In this document: positions 1 to 11,459 of the stretch, piece by piece
Numbering within the stretch: the stretch's first letter is position 1
Layout: each line of letters opens with the position of its first letter
Source: Paramecium tetraurelia
Taxonomy: Eukaryota > Ciliophora > Oligohymenophorea > Peniculida > Parameciidae
Direction of reading: 5' to 3'
Length of the DNA: 64,000 bases
Assembly: GCF_000165425.1 (NCBI RefSeq)
Contig: NW_001799455.1
Coordinates: forward strand, 310,001-374,000
Made by a program: the position numbers and the translations under genes
The notes under the pieces: model-generated
Told to the model about the DNA's origin: nothing
What the model saw: the letters and a program-made list of their open reading frames with translations, nothing else
Databases searched by the model: none

Positions 1-1305
1 TGTTATGCAAGGCATTATAGACTTTCTGACATCGAATAATCCATAAGCAGACTATTTAAGATAGAATTGCATTTTTAAAATCTTCCCTATGATGAATACT
101 GATGGGGTAGTCAATGGAAATTACAGGTGTGGTCTTGAAGGAGGTGATCTTAATAGAAGATGGAAGAAGCCCAACAAATATTTACATCCAAGTGTGTATT
201 ATGCGAAGAAATATGTAAAGGGATTTAGCAAGGAAAGGCAAATATTGTTGGTAGTTGATTTGCATGGTCATTCAAGAAAGTAATGAGGATTTATATCTTA
301 GACAATCATCATTTGTATATGGTTGCGCTTACTCATCCTAAGTAAAGACTATTGAAAGAGTATTTGCACTTTTGATGTCCAAGGTAAATCCATTCATGGA
401 TTATTCCTCTTGCACTTTCAGGGTTGAGAGTGCAAAGGATAAAACTGCCAGGATTCAAATTTGGAGAGAACTCAAAATCAACTGGGTCTATACTTATGAA
501 TGTAGTTTCTATGGTCAACAGAAGAAGCATTATTAGATAAAGGATTACTTGAATTGTGGAGTCAGTATATGCAATGCCTTGTCTCAAATAGTCAAGGACA
601 CTACGAAGGAATTCACTAATTAGTCTAATTAACCGGATATTTAGCAATAGATGTTGGAAGAATTGGGCAAGATGCCTCAGACTGATGACTAAGATATAGG
701 ATCAGATTCAAGTCAATCTGAGGCAGAATTATCAGATGATGAGTTGGTTTAATTGTTCCAACCCAAGACCTATTCAATCAAACAGAAAAAACCTTTTAAA
801 ATAATAGGAAACAAATAATAAAAAAAAACCATAATAACCGAATAGTAATTTAAAATCAACAATAGCTTCACAAAAAGCATCGATCTTGTAGGAGTCCCCC
901 TCCAAAAATTCAGAATAAAAACCGCCTATGAGTAGCCAAAAGCCGAAGAATCCTTTATATCGAATCCAAGCTCCATTGAGAGTACGATAATTAGACTAAG
1001 TAAAATAACCAGAGACACCCCTAATGGTTGACAAATCGGTTTAGACTGACGATTGGATGTATCGTTAGTGGCTGATTCAGATGGGAAAGCTAAAGAAACA
1101 GCAAGAGTTCCAGAGTTTTACACCAACTCGAAATATTTACAAGTCATCATCTCAATCAGTGACTAGATTTGTTGTCAAGAATTCCACGATGAAGAATGAT
1201 CGAGGCCGAGTCGACTCCATTTCCCTTATGGCATCCGGTTTGCAAAATAAACTAAGTAAAATGTAGTTAACAAATAAGTTTCTTCCAGTCAATAGCGCTA
1301 AATGA
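1..1305 (+). CDS. Cytosolic carboxypeptidase (M14, CCP/AGBL family), 5'-truncated
   Basis: Zinc carboxypeptidase of the CCP family, which removes glutamates from tubulin tails and other proteins. Reading starts in frame at base 2. The diagnostic block NTDGVVNGNYRCGLEGGDLN is followed by the zinc-ligand histidine block VDLHGHS and, after an intron, by YTYECSFYG, which carries the catalytic glutamate. The HxxE zinc motif lies upstream of the window. A 22-nt intron (280-301) restores the frame after HSRK. A Ser/Gln/Lys-rich tail ends at the TGA at 1303-1305. Between about 780 and 830, in an A-rich stretch, the tail moves to the +1 frame. Both frames look coding on either side (QLFQPKTYSIKQKK, then KKKPQQPNSNLKST). 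I found no clean intron there, so a one-base error or a missed intron is likely. Family call firm; tail model less so. Confidence 0.9.
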
Positions 1306-1908
1306 TGAGATACTCTGGTAGTAATTTTATGTCTTGAAATTGTTATTTATTAAATTATAGTTCTATTCTGTATTCCTCACATTCAACATTATCAATTATA
1401 ACATAATTATTTACAAATTATAATTGACTGACAGACAATTGAATGGCTCTGTTTCTTAAGATTTATTTGCAATGATTCATATAGTTATTTTCCACAGACA
1501 AACATTATTTATTACTATTTATGTGAAGGTAAATATTGTTAAGCTCCCTTTTAGTTAGTTAAATCTTTTTAGGGGCATTCTTCTTTGGAATTAAAATATA
1601 TTAGTTTAGAATAGATCCAAGTTTTATTCGGAATTTATTCTAATTTAAGTTATTATAATAATCACTTTTTCTCTAATTATCATTTTTAAATTAATTTTGT
1701 TTATCTTATACAAAATTAGATTAAATTAGATTAGATAAACATGTTAAATTTATGAAGAGAAGATAAACTATTAGGCTTAAAATAGATAGTAAAAATGAAA
1801 TTGAATAGTTTGACATATATTTATAATTTGTTACAATGAGAGAGGTTGTATATTTTAATTAAGAATAAATATTATTATTTTGATGATGATAATATGTGTG
1901 TATATATA
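1306..1908. other. Convergent intergenic region
   Basis: Very AT-rich gap between the 3' ends of the carboxypeptidase gene (plus) and the lipase gene (minus). I see no coding frame, RNA gene or repeat in it. It presumably holds both 3' ends. Confidence 0.6.
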
Positions 1909-3096
1909 TCACTCTAGATGAGCCCATAAATCTTCAAGATATGGCAACTTTCTTCCCCACATGAAGGAACAATGACCAGCATCGTAGAATTTAAGTTCTT
2001 TATTTGGTGCGTTTACCAAGGCTGAGAACAAGTGATTCACATCTTTTGGTGCAGCCAACAAGTCATCGTATCCAGCAATATAGAATATCCTAATTTATAA
2101 TACTTCAGAATTACTTAACATCGATGTTGGATAAGTCATATAAGGGAGCTTTCTTGGTTCCGTACTTCTTCAAGTTCTCCTTGTCTCCGTAATCATATCT
2201 CTTGAATTCTCCAGTTCTAGTGAATTATTACCAGTGTTTAAGATTCTTGACACTAGTACCAGCAGGAGAATGTCCAGCTAATACGTCATATCTGTCATAG
2301 TTGTCGAGAACTGGGTCTGCTGAAACAAATGACCCAATCAAATCTCCGCAAAGATTTTCCATGATTCCACAAACTACTCTGCCCACTTCTGAGGTGAGGA
2401 ATGAATCTCCAGGCATAAACTCATGTAATCCAAATGTTGCCAAAACTTCCAAGAAATTAGTGTCGAGCAGACGAACTAATGGAGAGTATTTGGTTGTAAC
2501 CCAAGCTACAGGTCCCATTCCAATGAATTATATCAGATTGTCTCTGACAACACTTTATTTGAAGAGAGATAAATGAATGTGCATTTAAGCTGTTCCTTAA
2601 GAATGTCCAATATATTGGATTTTTTGGCCAGTCTTGTTGACAATGTATTTAAATCCTGCAGGAAGATCATAGATAGCGAAATCTTCTAATGTGAAATCCC
2701 AGAATGACCAAAAGAAGGGATTCTTTTTAACGTGGGCTCTGCCATGTTTATTTCCTCTGTTGTTGCCTATTTAAATATATCTAAAATACCAAGCCACACA
2801 TCATAACCTTTATTAGCAATCAAGAAGGCAGGTGCTTTGTCTTCGTCATTGATTATGAATGTATCACTACTATCTAAGAGTCCATGTTGGAGAAGAACAA
2901 CTTTTTTGCCAGAAACCATTTTTGTTCCTTTAGCTTATACTCTAAAGTATGTTAGAAGATAACCATCTTCTGTTTAGATAACATGTTCTTCCACAGGATA
3001 ATTGAAGTATTTGCAGTACTTAACAAAGTCCATGTTACCTTCAGGATGTATTGTGCTCAATGCAAGATATGGTAGCAATAATAAAATAATCTTCAT
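1909..3096 (-). CDS. Secreted acid lipase (lysosomal/gastric lipase family)
   Basis: Alpha/beta-hydrolase that cleaves acyl glycerols or cholesteryl esters in lysosomes or outside the cell. 379 aa. The start gives a signal peptide, MKIILLLLPYLALS. Family blocks follow in order: PEGNMDFVKYCKYFNYPVEE near the N-terminus, VVLLQHGLLDSS (oxyanion region), YDVWLGNNRGN, the nucleophile elbow YIGHSQGT (Ser about residue 165), then YDDLLAAPKDV with an acid residue and DAGHCSFMW with the catalytic His near the C-terminus. Length is usual for the family. Introns are 2768-2790 (23 nt, between VWL and GNN) and 2090-2114 (25 nt). The TGA is at 1909-1911. Only 12 bp separate its start from the stop of the next gene upstream on the same strand. 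Confidence 0.93.
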
Positions 3097-3108
3097 TAAT
3101 AATATTAT

Positions 3109-3940
3109 TCAATTGCGTTCCCTCACTAAGTAATCTTTAATAAGTTCATTCATCTTCAAGAAAAGCAAGATCACATCCCAATAGATAATTACACTTCCTG
3201 ACACTTCATCTGCTTAATTGACATCGTATTGATCTCCTGAACTAAATAATCATATGATATTTTTACTTAACATTAGTGTAAGTGTCATAAATCAGGAGGA
3301 ATGCCAAAAGGAAAGCAAAGAGTGAAACACTAGACAACCAAAAGAGGGAAACTTCAGTAAAGATTGTGAAGATTTCAAAAATGAGGAGGATGCTAGCTGA
3401 TATAAATAGTATAGATCCCTAATAGGTGAGTCTTCTCTTGACTGTCAATGAATACATAAACAAGAAAAACACCATGCCTATATAGTAATTCTGAATGAAT
3501 ACTTGCAAGACTGCTGAAAACTAAAAGACCGATAACTGAGTCTCCCAAAGCCACTAAGGTACCGCAAACAACTGAAATAGAGAGTGTGAAGGTGACAAAC
3601 ACAACCCAATTCCATGGGAATGCTGCTACATCCTTTCTGAATATCAATGCCATTGTGGTTGTGCCTATTGAAATGAAGAGACAGAGCCAAAATAGCCATG
3701 GCTTACCCTCTAAATAGGAATCTAGAGAAGGGGAAGCATATACCCAATATATGAATAATGCTATCACTTTAATTCAAATAGTGTACATATAACGATCATT
3801 TGGATTAAGAGGTATTAGTATAATTTTCTTGAGTAAACCACTCTTGAATTGAATTGATTTTCAAAATTACATACTTCCCCCACCACATTCTATTGTATTT
3901 GTGATATCCTTCCTGTCTACTCCAATTGACTTTGGAACAT
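3109..3940 (-). CDS. TMBIM / Bax-inhibitor-1 (lifeguard) family membrane protein
   Basis: Multi-pass ER or Golgi membrane protein of the TMBIM family, members of which leak calcium and restrain cell death. 251 aa. It starts MFQSQLEQTGRISQ and has the family entry sequence NSRVVYSRKLYQYLLIQ, about seven hydrophobic segments, and the family signature IYDTYTNV before the last segment (VIIYWDVILLFLKM). Three introns are needed and all fit GT...TAG: 3761-3786 (26 nt), 3478-3502 (25 nt), 3242-3266 (25 nt). Splicing gives one unbroken frame, which is strong support for the model. The TGA is at 3109-3111. Confidence 0.9.
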
Positions 3941-3968
3941 AATAATTTATATATATTTATGTAATATA

Positions 3969-5362
3969 TCAATTTTTTTTGTAAACAATGTAACTACTCC
4001 TAAATATGAACAGAATCTCCTCATCATTGATGCGCAGCACTTTATTAGGAGTATCACAATTGAACACTCTTCTCTTCTTGTTTATCAAATCGTACAGCAC
4101 AACCTTTTCGCCAACCAACACCACTTACGGAGTGTCATTCAAGAGATCCATAGAAACCATCTTAGCAACATTGAAGTCTATCTCATAAGTAGATTTGATC
4201 TATCCAAATTCGACATCCCATATATTAAGAGTCTAAGATGTTAGTGTGATCAAATAATTGGCATTTTAGGAAGAACACCAACAAAATTGTAGAATTTTCT
4301 GATCATCTGTAATTTCGAACACATACTCATCATTTTACAAGGTCCATATCTTTATGATATTTAAGGTGCTTGAGAAGGAGGCTAATAAGGTTTTCCTTTT
4401 GTTGAATTCAATCAAGGTGGTTTCTAATTCGGCTTTTAATTATAATTGTGGTTTGTCAATATCAATCTGCATTAAATTTATGTAATAATTAAGATCCATC
4501 ACGATGAAGTGATCAAAATGTCTCCACTCAAAATGAATCACATTTTCTAAGTACTTCAAAGTTTGGCATTTATATATGTCCACTATCTAATGATATCTAT
4601 TTATATATATACTTCGACATCCTTTTCAAAAATGAGAGCAACCACGTTAGGCCAATTAAGATTCCAATGAAAGTCCATTAATTTGCTTGCATTTTTGATG
4701 TTGAACATTTTAATGATTTGAATTGTAGTATCTATCACTTTCGCAGCGCCATTTTCATATACTATTAACATATTGTTGCCGCTCGATCTATCGAACTTCA
4801 TTAATTTGACTCTGGAAAAGCATTCGCCTACAACTGTTGGCATTATTTGTAGTATTTGATTGTTTTGAATCAATTTAATGCAATTGAGTTGATATATTGC
4901 CAAAATGTTTTTTTGTGCATTCCAATCACTCAATAAGATCTCGTCCTGTAATTGTATTATATCCTATTATAATTCAACATTCAAATCCATTGTTTGTCCA
5001 TTGCGAGACACAAATTCCTGACTCCTCATCAATGCATTCTGAATCATTATTTCACGATCTCGTCTCTCCTACTTCTCAGCCAATTGCTTTTTCTCTGTGA
5101 ATTAACAAACATGCTTTTGTATTAGTAATTAGGGCACTTTGCATTCATAATATTAATTGATCTAAATATGGTCCTGCAATTGCTAAAATAACAAAGCCTT
5201 CTCCAATAAATTAATTAGTTGACCCGGCTTAACATCATCACGATAAAGTAGTTAATCTATTTTCACTTCGTTAATCAAAGCAAAAGCACTGTGTGAGTAA
5301 CCTTATTCCAAAAAGTAGGTATATATTAGATAATTAAGTTCTTCTGTCTTAATTACAATCAT
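3969..5362 (-). CDS. LisH-domain WD40-repeat-like protein
   Basis: 455 aa. The N-terminus is a clear LisH dimerisation motif (NYLIYTYFLEQGYSHSAFAL), as in TBL1 and LIS1 proteins, followed by a CTLH-like helix (DDVKPGQLINLLEKALLF) and a coiled coil rich in E/Q/R (about 110-170). The rest, about 280 aa, is made of beta-type repeats ending in WD40-like strands (KVIDTTI, HFEWRHFDHFIV, LNIWDVEFGQ, VVLYDLINK). Such proteins are scaffolds in co-repressor, dynein or ubiquitin-ligase complexes; which one applies here I cannot say. One 26-nt intron at 4587-4612. Stop TGA 3969-3971. The start lies 18 bp from the stop of the channel gene upstream. Confidence 0.83.
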
Positions 5363-5380
5363 TAATAAATAAAATAAAAT

Positions 5381-7672
5381 TCATTTTTTCTTTGCAATCT
5401 CATGTAATATCTCTCTTCTCGTTACTGGATTCTCCCTATCATAATCAGTATTAAAGTATTCTTCAGCCTCATAATAAGTTTAGACTTCATCCTTCTATTC
5501 AAGTGGAAATAAAACACTAGAAATGTCTTCCATAGGCAGTAAAATGTACACTACTCCAATTATGATTATAATAAAGTCTTACCATTTGACTTCCCCAAAC
5601 AATATACTCGATACTACAGTGTTGCCAATCCCTGTAAATATTATGATCAACTCCAACATCTCTATCATCTCAATACTCAAATGCTTTGATAACGATTCTT
5701 TGATTGTTCTCCTCCTTAGTACATTATATTTATCAACAAAATAGTACAATGTTAAACCCATAATACTGAACAATATGCCTAAAGGTATGATATCTCCATA
5801 AAAAAATGTGAACCACATTGTCTTCATTATGTCACCATATCTTTTGGCCTAAGAATAATCAGGCATTTCCATAATTTCATTTGCCTCTTGTTAAGTCAAC
5901 ACACAATTCTTTACATTCTTCTATTATTTCTATCTTTGATAATCCTTCTAGATACTCCAAGGGTCCACAAACCAAACAATAGGTGGAATAAATGCATTAA
6001 GCAAGAATACATTAGATTCATTATAAATGAAGCCACCTTTCCCAATTACGTTCCCAGTCAAATAGAAATCTATCACCAATGATATTAAAGCAGTATTAAT
6101 AAACAAAGCAACTGACTGTTTTCTAGCAAAACTGATATTGAATTTAGTCTTATTGGATATTTTCTCCAAATCAACTATTAAATGATACACCTTTCCAATA
6201 ACAAACTTATTAAAAAATACAACAGTCCAAGAAATTGACTAACTAGTTAAAAAGGCTATAGTCTAAGTTAAAGAGTCCTTAATCCCCTTTTTCTCCTATT
6301 CTTCCACTTACTCATTCATTCTCTCTGCCAACTCACTCAAAAACCAAATTAAAAAGAAACAACCAGCCATAAAACTTATAGATATAGACCATGCAATTAC
6401 ACGTGCTTTCACCTTTTATCCTGTTTAGATATGGATGAACTCCCAATCAACATCATTAGGCTCTGGTGCTTCCTCTACATACAATTTGTGTCCCTCAAAA
6501 ATCAAACCCTTTTCTTTTACATCTCCTGTCAATCCATTATTAAAGAATGCCTTAATTCTCTCCCATGAAGTGTGAGGATTGTGTTACAACACCAACTACT
6601 TCATTTCCTCAGTCAAAAAACTTATAAATGCTATTCCTGCGAATTTTTCTTTGTTTATAAAAAGCTCATGTTCTTTTTGATGAATCTTTTATTCCAAAGA
6701 CTCTAATTTCTCATCCAACTATTTAACTTTGAAATCTGTAAAATTCATGCCATTCTCCAATAGATACTCCTATTTCTCTCTTATCATCTCCTTCAATGCT
6801 TCCTCCAATTCAATTACTTCATCCAAATTATACACCAACACAATCTTAGTAACTGATAACTCCCTTCCATCAGCTGCATAATTCTAAAAGATATTCTTCA
6901 ACACTTCCTTGTAATCCTCATTTAACTTTGGAATATTCTTAACACAAATAGTATAATCTGATGGAGTTAATTATGATTCATCTACTTCTATGTCTATGCT
7001 TCTTTGGGCCTTCCTGAAGAACAGAAATGAAACCATATTGGCAAACACAACAACAAGGGATAAGTTTGATTACAAATTTCTAATATCCTCTCTATCATAT
7101 ACATTAGCCAAACTCACAAAATGCCACAAAGACCCACCACATATTGAATTATCGGATTTATGCTTATGGTGATGCTACTAGTTCAAATGATCATGAATAG
7201 AGTGGTGTGCTTGCTCTTATATTTTAATCTTATCTTAATTATAACAATAATCGCCCATCAAATCTGTAGCCAAACAAAACATCCCTTTCAATAACCAAAA
7301 TTCTACTAAGATGAATATACAGTATTTTATAAACATATAAAACAATGGAAATCCAGATCCCAAGAATTTCATCTCTAATGGATCGCAATCATATTCTAAA
7401 TCAGTTCTCTCTATTGAATACCCACAACAAGGGCATGTTGATTAATTCTCAACTTCCAATTCTCTTGCCACCCTTCTTGCTTTAGCATGATTCTCAGCCA
7501 AGACCCAATCACAAGGTATAACCAAAGGATTATAGTGATGAGATGCATGACTCTTATGATGTACTTTTTGACCACCTTTTTCACTTCTACTTTTTTAATG
7601 TTCTGATAAGGCTCTACTTGGCCTTTAAGATTCTTGTTGATGAAATGAATTTTGAATAAAACGACTTGCCAT
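5381..7672 (-). CDS. OSCA/TMEM63 (CSC1) type mechanosensitive cation channel
   Basis: 763 aa, a single exon. A hydrophilic N-terminus holds a Cys pair (CPCCGYS). Then come transmembrane segments (FPLFYMFIKYCIFILVEFWL; LSLVVVFANMVSFLFF), a long cytosolic loop with coiled coil (about 240-390), the family block EEAPEPNDVDWEF, and a membrane core with more hydrophobic spans, for example VIAWSISISFMAGCFFLIWF and IPLGILFSIMGLTLYYFV. This order matches the DUF221/RSN1-7TM calcium-permeable stress-gated channels, which sense membrane tension at the cell surface. The ATG at 7672 is chosen because it opens the frame that runs without TGA to 5381. A different minus frame at 7411-7677 is a shadow. Confidence 0.9.
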
Positions 7673-8001
7673 TTCAAAATTAACTTATAATATAATATAA
7701 TTTATACTAATCCACTTTAATTCTAATTATTACAAATTTACTATTGTAACTAAGTCTAAATCTAATTATGAATAAGACAGAACAAGCTTTTCAAATTTCA
7801 CTTTTATTTACAACAATTGTTAATAAATAAATATGGAGATTAAATAAATTTAATTTATATTTAATTAATTAAATAGATCTATGAACTATCTTCCGATGCT
7901 TCCAAATTTAGAAGATTTAAAATACTTTTAAATACAACTCACAGAAATACAATTCACTCTTTATAAATAACATAAATATTATCAATATTTCCAAAAGTAA
8001 T
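7673..8001. other. Intergenic AT-rich gap
   Basis: 329 bp between the channel start and the kinase stop, both on the minus strand. It must hold the channel promoter and the kinase 3' end. I see no motif I can name. Confidence 0.5.
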
Positions 8002-9304
8002 TCACTTGAGTAAATTCTACATACATGATTTGGGTGTTAACCTTTTATAGAGTTTCTCTGAATGGATGCTACTGAGTTGTTATTTTTCAATTTGATGTAG
8101 GATATCCTCTTTTGTTTTTCTGATAGAATTTTCAAAAGTCTATAATCCCTTTGAAGTGGTAGGCATTTCTGAAAGTGGAATACTCAATTGGTGATTACTT
8201 TGGATCTACCCTCTAACCCACTTGTGTTACTTTATTTCCTTCAAAGTTATTCTACACTCATGATCAGGATTGAACAAATCAGTTAATAAGCTGACTAATT
8301 CCCAACTCACCTATTTGGGAATATTGTAATTCCCCTCACTGATATTCAGCAGTATGTCTGTATTCTCCTCACCTTTGAAAGGATATTCGGCGAACACTAA
8401 ATAATATAGAATGACTCCCAAGGCCCAGATATCAACTGAAAAATTGACAGTCTTCAATTTCCCAAAGACGATTTCAGGGGAGGCGTAAAGAACTGTCCCA
8501 ACATTTAAAGGTTCATCAAATGGAATACCTGTGCCAGACAAATAAGCCAAACCAAAGTCTATAATTTTAATCTATAATATTTATTTATATTAAATACTCG
8601 CAAATCGGTATTGTCACAAAGAAGTATGTTGTCCAACTTCAAATCTCTATGAATTACATTGTTTTTGTGACAGTAAGAGATGCCATCCAAAATCTGATTA
8701 AAAAAAATGCGAGCAGTTGGTTCGTCTAAAGCACCATGATCTAAGATTAAACACAAATTCTACCTAACACATAATCCAACAAGGACCCTCCTTTCAAGTA
8801 TTCCAATTCCAACACTGCCTCTGACCTCTCTGGGAACAACTTATATTTATGGAGTTTGACTATATTTCGATGTTTTAATTATTCCAATATCACTGCCTCC
8901 CGAGCAATATACAAGTATTAATTCTCCTAGCCTTCACTTATAAACTTGAGAGCTCGCTCCTCACAAGTAGTTTTATGGGAAATCAACATTACCGTCGCCT
9001 AACCACCTTTGCACAGGACTGATATAGGATTATATTCAAACAAGACAAATCGACCATCCAAACACTTACCATTGGTTGTTATATAGATTTTGTTCCCATT
9101 CTTGAGGTATTTAAGATCTTCATCGAACAATTCTTAGCATTTATGGTCAAAAAGTCTAATTTTCTTAAAAGACAGCTTCCTACTAACTAACTTAATTAGA
9201 CTATCAAGTGAATTCGCTTATGCCAAACTGACTTACATAGGATTCTGACCATATTGATATACTGTGACCGTATTAATTGGGGTTGATGAGTTAGATTAGT
9301 TCAT
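8002..9304 (-). CDS. Serine/threonine protein kinase
   Basis: 417 aa. About 90 N-terminal residues ([20 protein letters not shown]) look like a small beta-rich module of the kind that often precedes ciliate kinases. The catalytic domain is complete: the glycine loop is weak (LCKGGQATVML), the VAIK lysine is in ERALKFI, helix C is EAVILEQLKHRNIV, the catalytic loop is [13 protein letters not shown], then [11 protein letters not shown], a relaxed APE (YASPEIVFG) and [15 protein letters not shown]-terminal tail follows the HKWV block. Best fit is the CAMK/AMPK-like branch. Introns: 8741-8763 (23 nt) and 8572-8597 (26 nt, just before the DFG block). Looks active. Confidence 0.93.
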
Positions 9305-10000
9305 TGATATACAATTTTACATTTCGCGTTTAAATTATTACTAAAACAATCAATTTCGATTTAAATACTTATATTATCAAAGAATCAATTTTAAGTTAAC
9401 GACATTAAATGATAAACTATTTCCAAATAATATTCTCCTTTCTCACTTTTTTTTTACTTAAATATAGAATTACCATATAACTAAACCAACTTGTATGTTT
9501 AGTATTTTCCCTATATATTCCCTTTTTTTAAATTTATAAAATCTTTCTGATTATTGCTGGAATTTATAATCAAATTTAAATTCATCAAGTTCAGAGTTTC
9601 ATAACCAATGGAATACTACCCTGTAATTAAGTAAATATGAATCTGATTCTATTTAAGTTACACGCATAAGATGTTCTTATCAAAATGATATGCTTATTTC
9701 TATAATTATTAAAAATAAATGATATCTTATGCTTTTAAACATCTTATGAAAAGCAATAATAAAATTCAATGAAAAAATATATATTAATCTGAGAATTAGT
9801 ATCATAATAAGAAATAATCATCCTTTATGTGCAGACAGTCGAGAATGAAGTAACCTCCTTAGAATTGTATATAATCCCTATTCAAGGAGACACTACTGAA
9901 AATTTCCAATTTATGTTTATTCATAATTGTATTTGCCTTCAAACAAATATCTGATTAATTAACAAAGCTTTGTCTTATTAATTTAATTCGTTTTTGATTT
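9305..10000. promoter_or_regulatory. Divergent intergenic region between kinase and Gln-repeat protein
   Basis: 696 bp of very AT-rich DNA between two divergently read genes, so it must hold both promoters. The only structure I see is an 11-base inverted repeat: cataagatgtt at 9665-9675 and aacatcttatg at 9738-9748. I recognise no specific promoter element. Confidence 0.5.
9665..9748. repeat. Inverted repeat, 11-base arms
   Basis: Arms cataagatgtt (9665-9675) and aacatcttatg (9738-9748) are exact reverse complements with a 62-base AT-rich spacer. It lies between divergent promoters. It could be a regulatory dyad or chance in AT-rich DNA. Confidence 0.4.
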
Positions 10001-11459
10001 ATGAGATTTGTTCATATCTGCTTAATTATAGCTATTGCAAGTGCAACAAAATTCTTAGATGAAACCACAGTTTTTGGATAGGAAGCAGAAGTTTAAATTT
10101 CATATGATCAACCTACATCGCTGTTCACAGAAGATTAATTGGCTCAAAATACAGAGTAGGGGATGAATAAAAATGAACCCTTCGACTACTAATCAGAATA
10201 GATATCCCCATTACAAAGCACTGAACAATAACAAATTTTATTAGCCTATGAAAAGGATCTCTTACCATAAGGAGACTGTGTAATTTTATACGCTGAATGC
10301 CAATTCAAAGGGACCTCAAAACAAGTTTGCAAAGGAGTAGAAGAAGTGATGAGTTTTTCCCTTCCTGTGTATTCAATCTATGTTCCTGAATTGTATACTA
10401 AATATGTATTAATAGATAACAATTTTCAACTATTGATGTGAATAGTAATTCCTAAGTTACTTTTTTAACCAGTGACAAGTGTTTAAATTCACCTATTGTT
10501 ATGGCTGATACTCAATTAGATTTTTTCATCGCAAAGTCAATGTCAAATTGGATTGGAGAAAATACAGGTATCATTATTTTCAAACTATTTAAGTAATAAC
10601 TTAATTGATTCAATAAGAGGAGGTAGAAAACTAAGAAACAGCAAGTCAATAGGTTGAACAATAAGAAAATGTATCAGAATAGGTTGATTAATAAGTTTAA
10701 GAATCAGCAGATGTTAATGCTGAATAATAAGCTGATTAAGCATAAGCAGAATAGTAAGTTGATCAATCATAAGCAGAATAATAAGTGGATTAAACATAAG
10801 CAGAATAATAAGTAGATTAAACATAAGCAGAATCATAAGTTGATTAAACCTAAACAGAATCATCAGTAGATTAAACATAAACAGAATAATAAGTTGATTA
10901 AACCTAAACTGAATAATAAGTTGATCAATCATAAACAGAACAATAAGTTGATTAATAGTAAGAGGCTTAAGCTTAAGAGTAATAATCAACCGATAATGAA
11001 TAACAATCAGCATAAGAACCAACCTAATAAAATGTAGAAGTATAATAATCCCCAGAATAGAATAATCAATCAGAAAATTAATAGGAATAAGCATAAGAAA
11101 CTACATCTACTGAATAAAATTAAGAAAATTAAACATAATAAGCAGATTAAACTTAGGAATAAGTAGAATAACAATCAGAGGCAGATGTACAAAATGAGGA
11201 ATTATAACAAAAGGAAATGGAGGAAGTTGTAGAAACTGTTGCAGAAATTGTATAATAAGTAGAAGATAAATAAGAGGTTGAATTAGAAACTGAAAAGGAG
11301 TAATTGAAATAAGAAGAGGAAGCCTAATAATAATAATAAACATAATAATAAACAGAATAATCTGTTGATGATATTCCATAAAATTAAGAACCACCCTAAT
11401 AGTATTCCTAATCTGAAACAGCAGAACCACTTGTAGGATAATCATAATATACAAAATGA
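10001..11459 (+). CDS. Secreted Gln-rich tandem-repeat protein
   Basis: 469 aa. It starts with a signal peptide (MRFVHICLIIAIASATK), then about 140 residues with cysteines (GDCVILYAECQF, SDKCLNSPIV). After that comes a long low-complexity tail of Gln, Glu, Asp, Thr and Ser. The core of the tail is a 9-residue repeat of the type VDQTQAEQQ (27 bp, about nine copies, roughly 10729-10960), followed by Gln/Glu-rich sequence to the TGA at 11457-11459. Most glutamines are TAA or TAG. Introns: 10393-10415 (23 nt) and 10568-10593 (26 nt). The head resembles small Cys-containing secreted ciliate proteins; I cannot assign a function. A cell-surface, cyst-wall or granule matrix role would fit, but this is inference. 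Confidence 0.8.
10729..10960 (+). repeat. 27-bp coding tandem repeat (VDQTQAEQQ unit)
   Basis: About nine imperfect copies of a 27-base unit of the type gttgattaaacataagcaga with two further TAA codons. The unit keeps frame and encodes nine residues, four or five of them Gln. Copies differ mainly at Thr/Ser and Ala/Thr positions, which suggests turnover by unequal exchange or slippage. Confidence 0.8.

Noticed and set aside
7411-7677. Open frame of 88 aa on the minus strand at the channel 5' end
   Set aside because: It is a shadow. The other minus frame from ATG 7672 continues without TGA into the TMEM63-like protein.
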